DNA from: Deltaproteobacteria bacterium
GTDB lineage: Bacteria > Bdellovibrionota > JACOXK01
Length of the DNA: 60,120 bases
Assembly: GCA_016186995.1 (NCBI GenBank)
Contig: JACPKQ010000001.1
Coordinates: 1-60,120, forward strand
Reading direction: 5' to 3'
The notes under the pieces: model-generated
Database searches by the model: none
What the model saw: the letters and a program-made list of their open reading frames with translations, nothing else
What the model was told of the DNA's origin: nothing
Shown: positions 17,584 through 26,435 of the stretch, in pieces
Layout of the letters: the number at the start of each line of letters is the position of its first letter
How positions within the stretch are numbered: position 1 is the stretch's first letter
Program-made: the position numbers and the translations under genes

Positions 17584-18810
17584 TTAATGTTGATGCTGTT
17601 TGGGTGTTCCTAATTGTTTAATCACAGATCGTAATCTTGATTCAGAATCTAAAAGAAAGTTGGCAGCTGTTGCTACTGTTTCTCCTTCTTCAAGGCCCAC
17701 AATAATTTCATAATACTCTTTTGTTTTAACACCCACAGTCACAGCGCGTGGTTCAAAAATGCCTTTTTCTTTAATAACAAAAACAAAGTTTTGATCTCCA
17801 GAATGGATAATAGAGTCCAGTGGCACAGCTAATTTTCTGCCGTATTCCATTTTGATTTTGACGTTTACAAAAGTATCTGGGCGAAGTTCTCCTTGTGGAT
17901 CAGGAACTTCTGCTCTTACTCTAAAAGTTCTTGTAGGTGCGTTGAGTACCGGACTGATGCTTGAAACTTTGCCAAAAAAAGATTTTCCGGGAAGTGAGGG
18001 TACAAGCACTTCAATCGATTGCCCTGTTTTAAGTCCTGCTATTTCATATTCAAAGACTTCAGCATAAATCCATACAAATCCTTGTGGAAGTAGTAAATTA
18101 ATAGGGTCAGAACTTTTTGTTCCAAGCATGTCAATTTGCTCTTTGGTAAGGCCCAAAAGTTGAAGTTTAATTTCTGTAGATTTCACAAGAGCGCGAGTTT
18201 GTTCTTGTAAGTCTATATAGCTACTTTCTGACATTTCTTTTTGTGCTGAAAGAGCCTGAAGATATTCTTCAATAGTTGTAAAAAGTTCTGGATCAAAAGC
18301 TACTTTTCCACTGGCTCTAATTTCTTGTGAAAGTGCTTGATATTTTACTTGGGTTGAGGTTACGCCAATTAATTGCTGTCTTTCTTGTGAAAGTCGAAAT
18401 GAAGCTCTTCCTGTTACATCTCCTGAAGGAGTTTCATCCATGTCTTCTTCATACACAGGTATGTAATCCATTCCCATTTCATCTTTGCTTGGAACAGGAG
18501 AGGTCACTTCAGGTTGCATAGGATGGCGGTAGAATAATATTTTTTTCTTTGTTGTTTTTATAGGGGTTTCTGTTTGAGTTTCCATTTTTTGTAAATCCAT
18601 ATGACAAATAGGGCATTTGCCTGGTTTGTCAGAGGTAATGTGTGGGTGCATAGAGCAAAAATACACATCTTTTTTTGTTTCGAGTTGTGTGTGATTAATA
18701 TGGGTATTCGAAGTGTGACGTTTAAAAATAACAAAAAAAGTTATCAGCACACCCACAAGAATAAGAGAAATATAAATTTTATTTTTTAATATTGGCTTTA
18801 TTATATTCAT
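17584..18810 (-). CDS. cusB: Heavy-metal RND efflux periplasmic adaptor, CusB type
   Basis: A 408-residue membrane fusion protein. An N-terminal anchor (about 10-30) is followed by a heavy-metal-binding module, YFCSMHPHITSDKPGKCPIC-HMDLQKM (about 50-76), and a second, CusB-typical segment FYRHPMQPEVTSPVPSKDEMG-MDYIPVYEE (about 92-121) that keeps Met and His but lacks Cys. Barrel-sandwich, alpha-hairpin and beta-barrel domains fill 135-400, ending in a His-rich tail KQHQH. It links CusA to the outer-membrane channel and may capture periplasmic metal. It starts nine bases after the cusC stop. Confidence 0.92.
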   Translation of the reverse strand: MNIIKPILKNKIYISLILVGVLITFFVIFKRHTSNTHINHTQLETKKDVYFCSMHPHITSDKPGKCPICHMDLQKMETQTETPIKTTKKKILFYRHPMQPEVTSPVPSKDEMGMDYIPVYEEDMDETPSGDVTGRASFRLSQERQQLIGVTSTQVKYQALSQEIRASGKVAFDPELFTTIEEYLQALSAQKEMSESSYIDLQEQTRALVKSTEIKLQLLGLTKEQIDMLGTKSSDPINLLLPQGFVWIYAEVFEYEIAGLKTGQSIEVLVPSLPGKSFFGKVSSISPVLNAPTRTFRVRAEVPDPQGELRPDTFVNVKIKMEYGRKLAVPLDSIIHSGDQNFVFVIKEKGIFEPRAVTVGVKTKEYYEIIVGLEEGETVATAANFLLDSESRLRSVIKQLGTPKQHQH

Positions 18811-18819
18811 ATTTTTAAC

Positions 18820-20109
18820 CTATATAGAAGAGCCGGTTAAAGATTCTAGCTCTGCTATTTTATTTTCATAGTTCACGATTGTTTCATGGTAACTATATTC
18901 TGCTTGAAAGCGTTGTTGCACAAGATTTAAAAGGCTTGTGTATTCTAGTTTACTAGCCTGATAGGCAGATTTTCCAGAGGCGATAGCCTGTCTTGCTAAT
19001 GGGAGAATCCCTGTTTTATACAGGTCGAGTCTTTTATGTGCTTCTTTAAGCTCTGAGTACAGTGTTTGTGTACTACGCAGTAAGGTATTTTGTTCCTCAT
19101 AAAAAAGAGCATCTGCCTTTGCTTTTTCAGCTCGAGCCCCTTTAATTTGCTCAGATTGTTTAGTGAAGGCCCACAGGGGTATGCTTAACCCAATTTTTCC
19201 AGAAGCCATATCAACCCCACGGGTATTGCCTGGGGAGGGTTCTCTATACATATAGGCAAGCATGAATTCAAAATCGGGTAAATATCCTAATTTTGCATGA
19301 GTGAGTTTTTTACTGGCCGCTTGCACTTGATAGTGCGTAGCTTTAAGTCCAGGGTTTTTGTTTTGAATTTTATCTGCAATCGATTCAGGTGTGAGTTTTG
19401 AAAATTGAAGTGGTGTTATAGTAATATCTTCAGGCCTGCCAGAAAGACTTTCTCTTCTACCCAGGAAGTAATTAAGATTGCTTTTCTTAACCTGGATTTC
19501 TCTTTCTGCTTGTAACAGTTGATTAATCAACTCTGCCTCTTCTAATTGCAGATTAAGAAGTTCTGCTTGAGGAATGCTTCCTAACGTATATTTGTTTCTA
19601 GCTACAACAATCAGTTGGCGAATAACACTTCTTTGATCTTTTAAAATGCTTTGTTTTTTAGCGGCCAAATAAAACTCATAGTAAGCAACTTTAACACTTT
19701 TAATAAGATCTAATTGTTTCTGATTTAATGTTTCTTTTTTTGAATTATATTCAAATGTAGTTGCTTTTTTGAGTAAAGAAAGTTTCCCTGGGAAAGGAAT
19801 TTTTTGGGAAAGGCTTATTTCATTTCCGGTCATACCATCTTGTCTACGACTCCATGTATCTACAGGATAGTTTTTAGCTTCAAAGCCAAACATAGGATCT
19901 TCGTAAGATCCTGAAGGGCCTATCATGGCTTGATGACTACTTACTTCATGTTCTGCTGCCTTTTGAAGAGGATTTTTTTCAAGAGCTTCTTTGATAAGAT
20001 CGTGAAGTTTGAGTACTTTTTGTTCTTCTTGTGGGGTAGCATTTAAGGATACACCTAACCCCATTGAGAGAATAAGAAGAACCCATTTTATTTTGTAATA
20101 CCTTTTCAT
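18820..20109 (-). CDS. cusC: TolC-family outer-membrane efflux protein, CusC-like
   Basis: About 429 residues with a signal peptide (MKRYYKIKWVLLILSMGLG...NA). The OEP repeats are visible as two helical hairpins, including NPLQKAAEHEVSSHQAMIG, KYTLGSIPQAELLNLQLEEAEL, and KLGYLPDFEFMLAYMYREP. The reading frame can be extended upstream by 37 codons, but that part is a translation of a palindromic repeat and lacks a ribosome site. The ATG at 20109 has AAAGGAG at a good distance, so I use it. First canonical member of the operon with cusB and cusA. Forms the outer-membrane channel of the metal pump. Confidence 0.9.
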   Translation of the reverse strand: MKRYYKIKWVLLILSMGLGVSLNATPQEEQKVLKLHDLIKEALEKNPLQKAAEHEVSSHQAMIGPSGSYEDPMFGFEAKNYPVDTWSRRQDGMTGNEISLSQKIPFPGKLSLLKKATTFEYNSKKETLNQKQLDLIKSVKVAYYEFYLAAKKQSILKDQRSVIRQLIVVARNKYTLGSIPQAELLNLQLEEAELINQLLQAEREIQVKKSNLNYFLGRRESLSGRPEDITITPLQFSKLTPESIADKIQNKNPGLKATHYQVQAASKKLTHAKLGYLPDFEFMLAYMYREPSPGNTRGVDMASGKIGLSIPLWAFTKQSEQIKGARAEKAKADALFYEEQNTLLRSTQTLYSELKEAHKRLDLYKTGILPLARQAIASGKSAYQASKLEYTSLLNLVQQRFQAEYSYHETIVNYENKIAELESLTGSSI

Positions 20110-20147
20110 AAAACTCCTTTTTAGTACCTCTAAAATTCCTATCTGCT

Positions 20148-20242
20148 CCGTCATCCCTGGATTCCAGGATTTATTCAACTTTGGTTCTGAGAGGAGGTGC
20201 CCTGAACGCACCCCTGTCACCCTTCATTACATTCAGGGTGAC
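20148..20242. repeat. Compound intergenic palindrome cluster
   Basis: Two repeat units lie back to back between cusC and the small upstream gene. CCTGG-ATT-CCAGG (20156-20168) follows GTCAT. GTCACCCT (20216-20223) pairs with AGGGTGAC (20235-20242) across an 11-base loop. The 24-base word ending in TCAGGGTGAC (20219-20242) recurs at 55553-55576 and 60048-60071 with only a few changes. Confidence 0.7.
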
Positions 20243-20263
20243 AAGAAAAATGTGGAGTTTTTC

Positions 20264-20623
20264 TTAAATAAGAAAGTGTTGAAGTTCAAGATAAGTAGAG
20301 CACCCATCTCGAATTTTTTGAGATTGAAAAGAAACATGAAGAAGAGTGTGTGACAGAACAAACTCTTTTCTTGTTGTAAACACAACATCAGAAGAAACAT
20401 TGTGTTTATGAGAGAAGAGGGCTTCTTTCAGTTTTGTTTGGCTTTTTTGGGATGGTGAGGCCATGTTGCAGACTAGAATTTCACAATGAAGCGCTTTTAC
20501 ACTTGAAATGTTTTGCATGTTATAAGTACAGCATGGCATATTTTCGCAAGCGTTAGGTGCAAAAGCACTGACAGCTCCAAAAACCCAAGTACTTAGAAAT
20601 ATTAAAGAAATTAACTTCTTCAT
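20264..20623 (-). CDS. Small exported Cys-rich protein, candidate metal-handling factor
   Basis: A 119-residue protein with a clear signal peptide (MKKLISLIFLSTWVFGAVSA). The mature N-terminal half is rich in Cys: CENMPCCTY, then HCEILVC, with several Met. The second half has scattered His (HKHN, SHTLLHVS). I do not recognise a family. It lies upstream of cusC on the same strand, separated only by a repeat cluster, so it may be part of the efflux operon. Its composition would suit periplasmic Cu/Ag binding, but this is inference from composition and position. The Cys could equally form disulfides. Confidence 0.6.
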   Translation of the reverse strand: MKKLISLIFLSTWVFGAVSAFAPNACENMPCCTYNMQNISSVKALHCEILVCNMASPSQKSQTKLKEALFSHKHNVSSDVVFTTRKEFVLSHTLLHVSFQSQKIRDGCSTYLELQHFLI

Positions 20624-20711
20624 AGACTACTCTTACTATTATATCATAGCTTCTTTGACATAAACAAGAGGCTTTACTTAGTGCTCTGTTGCTGTTAAAA
20701 AAAGCACTGTC

Positions 20712-21995
20712 ATGTTTTTTAAAAAGCCTTTCCACTGCATCATAGTAATGATTTTATGGGGCTTTTTTATTACTGCTCAGGCAACACCCGAGGTGCTTTC
20801 TTTGGATGAGGCGATTGCCCTTGCTCTTCACACGCACCCTACACTCACACTTCAAAAAGAAAAAACCTACGAATTGCGTTTTAAAGTAGAAGAATCCTGG
20901 GTTGATTTTTTTCCCCAGTTAGCGTTAGAGGGAGGCTCCTCTCATTTTGAAAATCGAGATTTAAGAAATGTTGGAATTCGTCTTCGCTATCCTCTTTTTG
21001 AAGGAGGTAGGGTTGTCTATGAATACAGAAAAAATGAAGCACAAGAAAAGGCGGGCCAAGCTCGTGTCCAGATAACAGAACAAAAATTGATTCTCAATGT
21101 AAAACGTGCCTATGTGAATTTACTTCTTGAAGAAGAACTCTTGAAAGCTTCTCAAACAGAAAAAGATAATCTTGCGAAGCTTTTTTCCATTGCAGAAGTA
21201 TTGTTTTCAACTGGCCAGGTTCCCCAATCTGATCTTATACGCATTAAGACCCAACTTTTAGAATCAGAAAACAGAATGATTCAAGAAGAGAAAAATAGAG
21301 ATGTAGCACACTCTGTTTTGTTACAACTTTTAAGTCTTGATCAAACAAGCGATATAAAAGTAAGTTCTGATCTGTCCCACGTTATTTCTGAAAGGCTTTC
21401 CTTGGAGGAAGCTTTAGAGACAGCTCACATACGAAGACCTGAGTTCAAAGATTTTTATTACAGAGAGAAAGGAATTAAATCAGAACTCAATGTAGAAAAG
21501 TCAGATTATTGGCCACGCATTTATTTAGATGGACAGTATGGTGGGTCCAATAACCCTATGGGTATGAGAAGAGACATAGGCAGTTTTGAAGAATATTGGA
21601 GTATTGGGATTAATATTGAAGTTAATTTTTGGAACTGGGGAAAGGCTCGTACGCGAGCACGGCAAACCGAGTCTCGTGCTCGTCAACTGCGGCATGAAAA
21701 AAATGGTTTTTCAAATACTCTTTCTTTTGAAGTGAAGGAGGCCTATCTTTTATGGAAGACAGCTCAAAAAAGTCTTATCAATGCTCAGGAGCTTTTAAGT
21801 TCTTCTACTCAGGCTTATGAGATTCTTTTAGAAGATTATCAAACAGGCAAAGCCTCAAATGAAGTTATTTTAGAGTCTCAAAACCAACTTCACCAAAGTC
21901 AGAAAAACTACGAGAATTCTTTTTTTGAGGTTTTTAATACCGAATTTAACCTTGAACAGATGTTAGGGTTGTTGGGTGAGGTAAGCGGAAGATGA
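20712..21995 (+). CDS. TolC-family outer-membrane efflux protein
   Basis: A 427-residue OEP-family protein with a signal peptide (about 1-24) and two repeated helical hairpins: SLDEAIALALHTHPTLTLQK, GGRVVYEYRKNEAQEKAGQ, and SLEEALETAHIRRPEFKDF. It is a second channel besides cusC, read divergently from the small Cys-rich protein with 88 bp in between. A lipoprotein gene overlaps its stop by four bases. No adaptor or pump gene accompanies it here, so its inner-membrane partner is unknown; sharing the Cus pump or serving a distant pump are both possible. Confidence 0.88.
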   Translation: MFFKKPFHCIIVMILWGFFITAQATPEVLSLDEAIALALHTHPTLTLQKEKTYELRFKVEESWVDFFPQLALEGGSSHFENRDLRNVGIRLRYPLFEGGRVVYEYRKNEAQEKAGQARVQITEQKLILNVKRAYVNLLLEEELLKASQTEKDNLAKLFSIAEVLFSTGQVPQSDLIRIKTQLLESENRMIQEEKNRDVAHSVLLQLLSLDQTSDIKVSSDLSHVISERLSLEEALETAHIRRPEFKDFYYREKGIKSELNVEKSDYWPRIYLDGQYGGSNNPMGMRRDIGSFEEYWSIGINIEVNFWNWGKARTRARQTESRARQLRHEKNGFSNTLSFEVKEAYLLWKTAQKSLINAQELLSSSTQAYEILLEDYQTGKASNEVILESQNQLHQSQKNYENSFFEVFNTEFNLEQMLGLLGEVSGR

Positions 21996-22516
21996 AAAAT
22001 AAATTTTCTTGTTTTTGTTGTGGAGTACTCATACTTTTTCTTAATTCTTGTGGAGACTCCTCTCCTGATTTAACAGGTCGAGACATTGCTAAACTGCAAC
22101 GAGAAGAAAACATGGCACTCAGAAGTGATGAACTGATTCCTATCTTAGGAACCTATAGAGGCGCACGGGAAGATAATACTGGTCTTTATCTTATAAGAGA
22201 AGATAGATGGGTTCCCTTTGAACTTGTTCTTACGATGCACAATGTGTCTGTAGGGGATACAGGCACTATTGATTCTATTGTTGTGCCAGAACTTTCTGGA
22301 AGTGCACGGCAATGGATAGAAGGAACGGGTGTTTATACTGAACTTGAAGTGGAATCGGGAAGTTATAATCCCCAGACACGAAGAATTTATCTAAAGTTTA
22401 AAAATGCTTCTGTTTCACTTGAAGGTTATTTCATTAATGATGAAGTTCATGCTAATTGGAATTCTTCACTACGGGGTGACATCGCTGGAAAGATATCTGT
22501 AAAAAAAGTAAACTGA
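21992..22516 (+). CDS. Lipoprotein of unknown function
   Basis: A 174-residue lipoprotein with lipobox LNSC (Cys20) after a Cys-rich signal peptide (CFCCG). The mature part contains a beta-rich domain with ILGTYRGAREDNTGLYLI, WVPFELVLTMHNV and ARQWIEGTGVYTELEVESG. No family recognised. It begins within the stop of the TolC-family gene (ATGA overlap), so the two are translationally coupled and the lipoprotein may help or regulate that channel. Convergent with the next gene with no gap. Confidence 0.7.
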   Translation: MKNKFSCFCCGVLILFLNSCGDSSPDLTGRDIAKLQREENMALRSDELIPILGTYRGAREDNTGLYLIREDRWVPFELVLTMHNVSVGDTGTIDSIVVPELSGSARQWIEGTGVYTELEVESGSYNPQTRRIYLKFKNASVSLEGYFINDEVHANWNSSLRGDIAGKISVKKVN

Positions 22517-23251
22517 TTAAATCCCTAAAGAAAGTCCTACAAAATAATTTTTTTGTGAAAAGTCTATTTTTTCTTTATTGAGAGGCTGTCTCACTTCACG
22601 ATATTGTGTTTCTATAAAATAGGATGTTTCAAGTTTTGTAGAAAAAAGAGTTGATAAAATATTATTAACATCAATCCTTAAGCCACCTGTCCAATGAGGG
22701 TGTAAGGAACCACCGCTTGTGTAGGAAGCATCTGTTTTTCCCAATTGGACATAAAAAAAGTATTGCATTCCGGCTTCGAAGAAGGGGACAATCCATTGGT
22801 TTTTAAAGTATTGTAACCCGTATGTAAGGCTTGCCCCGACAGGAATAATGTTTAGATAATGGAGTGCATTAGGTTCATTGTATGCATGTGTTTTTATAAA
22901 TGCATATCCCACATGTGTTTTTAAACCCCAACGTCCCAGAAGTTTAAAAAGTGTGCTATCCCAAGCCCCTTCTAAGAGAGAAGTTTTAAGAGCTTTGGCT
23001 GAATAATCATATTGATACTTTTCATTTTTTATACTGATTTTTTGAGGCTGAAAAAAACCAAGCTTAAATTGAAGAAGGGTGGAAGAAGAATCATCTTCAA
23101 AAAGGGCTTCTTTAAAAGCAAGGGAATCTACTTCTTCTGGATCCTTGCCAGAGTCAAAATAAAAAGTAGGAGGCGCTTGGGTTGTAAGGGTTGCTGACCA
23201 CGCAAAAAATGAAATGTGAAGAAGAAGAAAAATCACCACTATTTTTTTCAT
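22517..23251 (-). CDS. Probable outer-membrane beta-barrel protein
   Basis: A 244-residue exported protein. Signal peptide about 1-19. The mature sequence has alternating hydrophobic strands ended by aromatic residues: LLQFKLGFFQPQ, GLKTHVGYAFIKTHAY, VPFFEAGMQYFFYVQLG, GGLRIDVNNILSTLF, ETSYFIETQYREV, and ends YFVGLSLGI. This resembles the MXAN_2562-type small barrels of delta-like bacteria; family match is tentative. It follows the beta-propeller lipoprotein gene with a four-base overlap. Confidence 0.65.
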   Translation of the reverse strand: MKKIVVIFLLLHISFFAWSATLTTQAPPTFYFDSGKDPEEVDSLAFKEALFEDDSSSTLLQFKLGFFQPQKISIKNEKYQYDYSAKALKTSLLEGAWDSTLFKLLGRWGLKTHVGYAFIKTHAYNEPNALHYLNIIPVGASLTYGLQYFKNQWIVPFFEAGMQYFFYVQLGKTDASYTSGGSLHPHWTGGLRIDVNNILSTLFSTKLETSYFIETQYREVRQPLNKEKIDFSQKNYFVGLSLGI

Positions 23252-24426
23252 AAACCATCCTCACTTAATAAAATAGCGGGGTTATAGAAATCAACAAAAA
23301 TATTATCTGTAAGAGGGCGTGTTTTTCCTGTAGAAAGATTGTAATTATAGATGTTTCCATACCATCTGTTGAAGCTGCCAAAAATAATATTCTCACTATC
23401 TTGTGTCCACACAGGATGCACTCGTTTGTGACGATAAGCGACTTCATGTATGTGCGGCACAGAGAGAGGGGATAGGAGTGTTCTATTTTTTGATAAAACA
23501 TTATAAAGCCATAACTCTTGACCTTGATATGATTCAGTCCAAAAAGTAAGAAACAGGTTATTGGGAGAGAGTGAAAGTTCATAAATATTTTCCATTTCAA
23601 AGAGCAACGTTTCTTCGCCTGTTTTTAAATCTAAAATTTTAAGCTTTGAAAGAGCATCTTTTTTCTCTACAAAATAAAGCTCTTCTGCTGTGGCATTCAT
23701 GGCTGTATAAGGAAAGCGTACGCCTTCTTTTTCAAGTAGAATGGTTGAGTTTCCAAAATTTTCTTTTTCTATATTCATTTTAACAAGGGAACTTTTATTT
23801 TCTTGAGCTTCAGCGTAGATGAAAATATTTTGTTTCTCTGAAAACTCATAAGATGTTACTTCGCTATTTTTAAAATCTTGTTTTTTTAACTCATTGTTTT
23901 CAATAAAAAAAACATTTAAACTTTGATGGTTCACAGTTTCTTGTTTGAGAAAAGCTATCTTTAATGGGCCCAAAGGCTTAAGATCAAAAGCCTTTCCTAC
24001 GTTAAAAATAAGAGGACGGAAAAAGTTTGTTTTACTATTAAATTCACCCAGTGTTCTTACACCCCTTTCTTCTGTAAATGTATAGAGAAAGTGTGGATGA
24101 GGGGATGAAACCATTTCTATAAATTGTGTGTGATTTTTTCCGAGAAGTTGTGGAGTGCCTCTTTCAGCGCGAGAAGATATTGTATAAAGTCTTTGTTCAG
24201 AAGAGGAAAGATACCCTTTAAATACAATGATAGAAGCTGGAGGCGAACCAACAGGGTTTGTGATCGTTTGAGGATCTCTGAGCTCCTGGGGTTGAAGAAG
24301 AGTTTCATCTTCTACATTGTCTTGTTTTGAAATGGAAACGATCTTTTCATCTCCGCTACAGGATGAAAATAACAATCCAAAAAGAAGCCAGGAAAAAAGG
24401 AAGAGAATTTTTCTTGTGAATAGCAC
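23248..24426 (-). CDS. Lipoprotein with TolB-like beta-propeller repeats
   Basis: A 392-residue lipoprotein, lipobox LFSSC (Cys23). After a short linker it has several beta-propeller blades of the TolB/PD40 kind: LYTISSRAERGTPQLLGKN, ISPNN-like LSLSPNNLFLTFW, and HPVWTQDSENIIFGSFN. Such folds usually bind partner proteins at the envelope. The downstream beta-barrel gene overlaps it by four bases, suggesting the two products work together at the outer membrane. No enzyme motif seen. Confidence 0.7.
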   Translation of the reverse strand: MLFTRKILFLFSWLLFGLLFSSCSGDEKIVSISKQDNVEDETLLQPQELRDPQTITNPVGSPPASIIVFKGYLSSSEQRLYTISSRAERGTPQLLGKNHTQFIEMVSSPHPHFLYTFTEERGVRTLGEFNSKTNFFRPLIFNVGKAFDLKPLGPLKIAFLKQETVNHQSLNVFFIENNELKKQDFKNSEVTSYEFSEKQNIFIYAEAQENKSSLVKMNIEKENFGNSTILLEKEGVRFPYTAMNATAEELYFVEKKDALSKLKILDLKTGEETLLFEMENIYELSLSPNNLFLTFWTESYQGQELWLYNVLSKNRTLLSPLSVPHIHEVAYRHKRVHPVWTQDSENIIFGSFNRWYGNIYNYNLSTGKTRPLTDNIFVDFYNPAILLSEDGL

Positions 24427-24465
24427 AACACCTCCAAGGGCCTAAAACGCAGTCAAAGTAACAGT

Positions 24466-24948
24466 TTAAAGCCCCTCACGCAATATTTTTTTTGACTGTT
24501 GAACCCAGGTGACTATGGCGAGCCTTTCTTTTTTTGTAAGCCTGCAATTCCAGTGAAGTAGCCAGTAACGCATAGGGGGCATGGTTCTTTCTTTGACAAC
24601 TTTTTCTATAGCTTTTAAATCATCGAGTGGGCTTCCATGTCCTTTAAATGGAAAACCACTAGAAATATCAAGGTGTTTTTTTCCTTCTCTGACATCATCA
24701 TCCATCAGCTGTTTTGCTATGGGAAGACGGTGATACCATGGAAACTGGGATGGGCCTCCATGACAGTCCAAACATTTATTTTTAAAAATAGGTTGAATTG
24801 CTTGAGAATAAAGGTTGTTGATAGATTCTAGTTTTTCTTTGGTTACATGTGGTTTCCTAGATTCAGTGTGTTTTTTATTTTGGTGAGCATAAACTTTAAA
24901 TCCTATGATGAAGAGAACACTAACAACAAAATGTATAGAAGCCTTCAT
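24466..24948 (-). CDS. Exported one-haem protein (Haem_bd-like)
   Basis: About 160 residues. The ATG at 24948 (MKASIHFVVSVLFI...) gives a proper signal peptide; the longer frame from 24987 puts 13 charged residues before it. One CxxCH haem c motif is present, CLDCHGG, near residue 61. TMPPMRYWLLHWN and LTKKERLAIVTWVQQ are typical of the haem-binding domain family PF14376 found beside cytochrome c peroxidases and related electron carriers. Likely periplasmic electron transfer. Divergent from the DUF547 gene. Confidence 0.78.
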   Translation of the reverse strand: MKASIHFVVSVLFIIGFKVYAHQNKKHTESRKPHVTKEKLESINNLYSQAIQPIFKNKCLDCHGGPSQFPWYHRLPIAKQLMDDDVREGKKHLDISSGFPFKGHGSPLDDLKAIEKVVKERTMPPMRYWLLHWNCRLTKKERLAIVTWVQQSKKILREGL

Positions 24949-24999
24949 AGATATTTCTCTTCTTGTTTTTATTGTTGAGGGTAGCACTGTAGTAATATA

Positions 25000-25029
25000 T
25001 TGTGAATTAAAATATTTTTTATTTATAAA
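25000..25029 (+). promoter_or_regulatory. Possible sigma-70-type promoter for the DUF547 gene
   Basis: TTGTGA (25000-25005) and TATAAA (25024-25029) with an 18-base AT-rich spacer, about 50 bases before the start codon. Confidence 0.4.
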
Positions 25030-25079
25030 GCATTTAAGCTTTGGAACATGATTATGTTGGTATCTGGAGGTATTAAATA

Positions 25080-25820
25080 ATGAGAAAAATGGTACTTATT
25101 TTTTGTAGTTCATTGTTTTCTTTGAATGCATTTTCAAACGTTGATCATGTTCTTTGGGATCAGATTTTAAAAAAGCATGTGAGGGGTGGGTGGGTCCATT
25201 ACAAAAAACTGCATGAAGGCTGGGGTGAAGAAACCCATCCTTTAAAGCTTTATTTAAAAACCATTGAAAAATATACAAGAAAAGAAGTGGAAAGATGGTC
25301 TCACAATGATCAAAAGGCTTTATATATTAACGCGTATAATGCCTATACTCTAAAATTAATTTTGGAACATTATCCCTTAAAATCGATTAGAGATTTGTCT
25401 GATCCTTGGAAGCAACCCATTGTAAAACTTATGGGAGAAACTCACCATTTAGACTGGATTGAACATGAGGTATTGCGGGTGATCTTTAAAGAACCAAGAA
25501 TTCATGCTGCGGTCAATTGTGCATCTAAAAGTTGTCCTCCCTTAGCATCGTTTGCCTTTGAAGGATCAAAATTAGATCAACAGTTGAATGGTATTATGAA
25601 GGCATTTGTAAATGATTCGGTGAGAAATCAATATGATCTTTCCAAAAAGCAAGCTCATCTTTCAAAGATATTTAAGTGGTATGCAGATGATTTTAAACCC
25701 TCTGTAAGAGAATATCTTTTAACTTTTTCTGATGGAAAAGCAAAGGAGACTTTGAAGAATCCTGATGTGGAAATAGATTATTTAGACTATGATTGGTCCT
25801 TAAATGAGCTTCCGTCCTGA
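25080..25820 (+). CDS. DUF547 family exported protein
   Basis: A 246-residue DUF547 protein with a signal peptide (about 1-19). Family landmarks are KALYINAYNAYTLKLIL, the block ending in IEHEVLRVIF, and IHAAVNCASKSCPPLASFAF, followed by KIFKWYADDF near residue 205. Function unknown; the conserved Asn, His and Cys residues suggest an enzyme of papain-like or transglutaminase-like type, which I infer only from their pattern. Good Shine-Dalgarno, GGAGGT, eight bases before the ATG. Confidence 0.85.
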   Translation: MRKMVLIFCSSLFSLNAFSNVDHVLWDQILKKHVRGGWVHYKKLHEGWGEETHPLKLYLKTIEKYTRKEVERWSHNDQKALYINAYNAYTLKLILEHYPLKSIRDLSDPWKQPIVKLMGETHHLDWIEHEVLRVIFKEPRIHAAVNCASKSCPPLASFAFEGSKLDQQLNGIMKAFVNDSVRNQYDLSKKQAHLSKIFKWYADDFKPSVREYLLTFSDGKAKETLKNPDVEIDYLDYDWSLNELPS

Positions 25821-25853
25821 AAGTTCAAAGCCACATAGGGCAAGTAAAAAACC

Positions 25854-25881
25854 TTGATAAATCTTTTTTTCAGACTATAAA
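25854..25881 (+). promoter_or_regulatory. Sigma-70-type promoter for the 173-residue exported protein
   Basis: TTGATA (25854-25859) and TATAAA (25876-25881) with a 16-base spacer; each box differs from consensus at one position. It precedes a near-perfect AAGGAGG ribosome site at 25903. Confidence 0.55.
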
Positions 25882-25913
25882 TTAGGCAACTGTTTTTTTC
25901 AAGGAGGTAATGT

Positions 25914-26435
25914 ATGAAAAAAATAATGATTGTGTTTTTGGCGCTTATTGTTTCGAATGTAGCTTTTTCAGAAGTCAAACTTGTTGATGGATCGGAGAAT
26001 GTCCTTGCATCAAATGTAGCAGGAGAATGGGTTATTGATGCAGCACTTACTGAAAGACTTTGGGACAAAGGCACGGCAGAGGCATTTTCTGGTCTGAAAG
26101 TGACTTTTGCTGAAGATAAAAAAGTGCTTAATGTTCTTAACTCAAAGGAAAATGGAAAAACTCTAAAGTATGAGGTATATAGTGTTGGAAAAGCCGCTTA
26201 CATTACTTCAACAGGTGAAGATTTGAGTAAAGAATATAAGTATTATGCTGTTGTTAATAGAAGTGGAAATCCAACTCTAGCTTTTTTTAACCCAGATATG
26301 AAAGATGGCAGTGGAGATTGGGAATTTAATATTACTATGTTGGCTAAAGCCGAAGAGACTAAAAATGATCTTTTGTTTTTAGGTGGTGATCGTGCCGATG
26401 AGTCTATGTATGCACTGAAGAGGGTTGTTGAATAA
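25914..26435 (+). CDS. Exported protein of unknown function
   Basis: A 173-residue protein with signal peptide (about 1-20, cleavage after AFS). The rest looks like a small all-beta domain: GEWVIDAALTERLWDK, LKVTFAEDKKVLNVL, KYYAVVNRSGNPTLAFF, GDWEFNITMLA. The layout is lipocalin-like, but I recognise no family. Signals suggest strong, independent expression: its own promoter, an AAGGAGG Shine-Dalgarno and a hairpin directly after the stop codon. No functional hint from neighbours. Confidence 0.75.
   Translation: MKKIMIVFLALIVSNVAFSEVKLVDGSENVLASNVAGEWVIDAALTERLWDKGTAEAFSGLKVTFAEDKKVLNVLNSKENGKTLKYEVYSVGKAAYITSTGEDLSKEYKYYAVVNRSGNPTLAFFNPDMKDGSGDWEFNITMLAKAEETKNDLLFLGGDRADESMYALKRVVE

Noticed and set aside
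20110-20220. Longer N terminus for the CusC-like protein
   Set aside because: The extra 37 codons are repeat DNA, and the ATG at 20109 has a strong Shine-Dalgarno and true signal peptide.
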